A DNA stretch of 64,000 nt from Cladophialophora immunda (Eukaryota > Ascomycota > Eurotiomycetes > Chaetothyriales > Herpotrichiellaceae). The notes below the pieces were generated by a model, which was not told the origin of the DNA, ran no database searches, and worked only from the letters and a program-made list of their open reading frames with translations. The stretch spans positions 143,704 to 207,703 of the forward strand of contig NW_015622544.1 in assembly GCF_000835495.1 (NCBI RefSeq). Reading direction: 5' to 3'. A program made the translations under genes and the position numbers. Below, one piece after another: positions 63,321 to 64,000 of this stretch (its first letter is position 1; each line of letters begins with the position of its first letter).

Positions 63321-64000
63321 ATGTTTCCAAAGTCGTCAATTCTCCTGTGGATAATTGGATTTGGGTCGTTGGCCTTCGGCAGCGGTTCATCAACAATTCA
63401 CTTTCCTCAGGCCGCCACTACTTCCATTTATTCCCCACAAACAACGCTTCCCTACCACAAGAATGCTTCCTATCCGTACCTGGGACAAGCTCCTGCTCAG
63501 GCTGCGTTCCCACTCTCACCAACTCCAAGCGGACCCAAATGTATGGTGACACCCTTGGGGTGGGGGCAGGACGACTCGTCTCAGATTCTTGCTGCCGTTC
63601 AAAGGTGCGGTATCAATGGGACTATTACACTACCAGCTCCATACGTTTATACGATTTCAAGGCGGATGCACATGAACCTCCAGAACTCCCGTCTGGAAAT
63701 CTTTGGTACCCTCTCTTTTACACCAGACCTGACTTATTGGATTGACAATTCCTTCCGCGTTGAGTTTCAGAACCAGTCCACGGGGTGGATCGTTGAGGGC
63801 AACAACTTTGAGATTGATGGAGGAGGCTGGATGCAGGGCGGTGTCAATGGCAATGGACAGGCATGGATGACTCACGCCGCTGGGCATAGCAACCAGTTTG
63901 GCCGCCCTATTGTGATTTCAATCTTCAATTCCTCCAATGTGATTGTAACCAACTTTTCCATACGCCAGCCAATGTTCTGGAGTTTCTGGATTCAAGATTC
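63321..64000 (+). CDS. GH28 exo-rhamnogalacturonase/exopolygalacturonase-like, 5' part
   Basis: The frame opens at an ATG at 63321 and runs off the window with no stop, giving 226 codons. A signal peptide covers about residues 1-22 (SILLWIIGFGSLAFGSG). A Pro/Ser/Thr-rich lead is followed by the GH28 N-terminal pattern of the RgxA/RgxB group: MVTPLGWGQDDSSQILAAVQ, CGINGTITLPAPYVYTI, LEIFGTLSFTPDLTYWIDN, FRVEFQNQSTGWIVEG, FEIDGGGWMQGGVNGNGQAW. The catalytic NTD/DD/HG/RIK motifs should lie beyond the end. These enzymes release sugars from the ends of pectin chains outside the cell. No intron is needed in the visible part. Confidence 0.85.
   Translation, partial: MFPKSSILLWIIGFGSLAFGSGSSTIHFPQAATTSIYSPQTTLPYHKNASYPYLGQAPAQAAFPLSPTPSGPKCMVTPLGWGQDDSSQILAAVQRCGINGTITLPAPYVYTISRRMHMNLQNSRLEIFGTLSFTPDLTYWIDNSFRVEFQNQSTGWIVEGNNFEIDGGGWMQGGVNGNGQAWMTHAAGHSNQFGRPIVISIFNSSNVIVTNFSIRQPMFWSFWIQD

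Overview
The window is nuclear DNA from a filamentous ascomycete (Pezizomycotina). Genes are dense, lie on both strands and carry short spliceosomal introns (about 40-110 nt, GT..AG, often with a CTNAC-like branch site). The gene content is typical of mould fungi: a HET-domain protein, a Zn2Cys6 regulator, a peroxisomal malate synthase ending in AKL, a WASP homologue, a GPI-type Ser/Thr-rich wall protein and pectin-degrading enzymes. I cannot name the species or order with confidence. One 100-N assembly gap sits inside a poly-C tract near base 2000.

Layout: 0-1 kb, a CinA-C domain gene (-). 1-4.3 kb, no recognisable gene, with the gap. 4.3-10 kb, a sugar transporter (-), a broken 5-formyl-THF cyclo-ligase-like pseudogene (+) and a zinc alcohol dehydrogenase (+). 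10-15.5 kb, a mitochondrial Holliday-junction resolvase, an IgE-binding-like secreted protein and malate synthase, all (+). 16.3-19.4 kb, an NAD-dependent D-erythronate-dehydrogenase-like enzyme and a class II ketose-bisphosphate aldolase (+), possibly one sugar-acid route. 19.8-25.4 kb, a CUE-domain protein (-), a DHX35-like DEAH helicase (+) and a short RecQ helicase (-). 26.7-36.4 kb, a Zn2Cys6 transcription factor, a signal peptide peptidase, a 74-aa protein (-), a Las17/WASP homologue and Mrs2 (-). 37.5-44 kb, three neighbouring secreted or surface proteins: a beta-helix protein, a Ser/Thr-rich GPI-type protein (-) and a pepsin-fold membrane protein without catalytic aspartates. 44.7-50.2 kb, a HET protein, decayed coding sequence and an MFS transporter. 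51.2-58.7 kb, a MOSC protein with a (GA)n repeat in intron 1, a BRCT protein (-), cobalamin-independent methionine synthase (-) and a steroid 5-alpha-reductase-like protein (-). 59.1-64 kb, a CorA-like membrane protein with an NF-YA-like N-terminal segment (-), the acetolactate synthase regulatory subunit (-) and the 5' part of a GH28 enzyme (+) that runs off the end.

Most genes are independent housekeeping units. Linked themes are carbon use (malate synthase, aldolase and dehydrogenase, sugar transporter, pectinolytic genes) and amino-acid synthesis (MET6, and ILV6 with a Gcn4/CpcA-type site 94 bp upstream). The most unusual observation is the NF-YA subunit-binding helix at the start of the CorA-like protein; it appears only when a 55-nt intron is recognised. 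All exon joins were worked out by hand from splice signals, reading frame and family similarity and have not been checked against transcripts.
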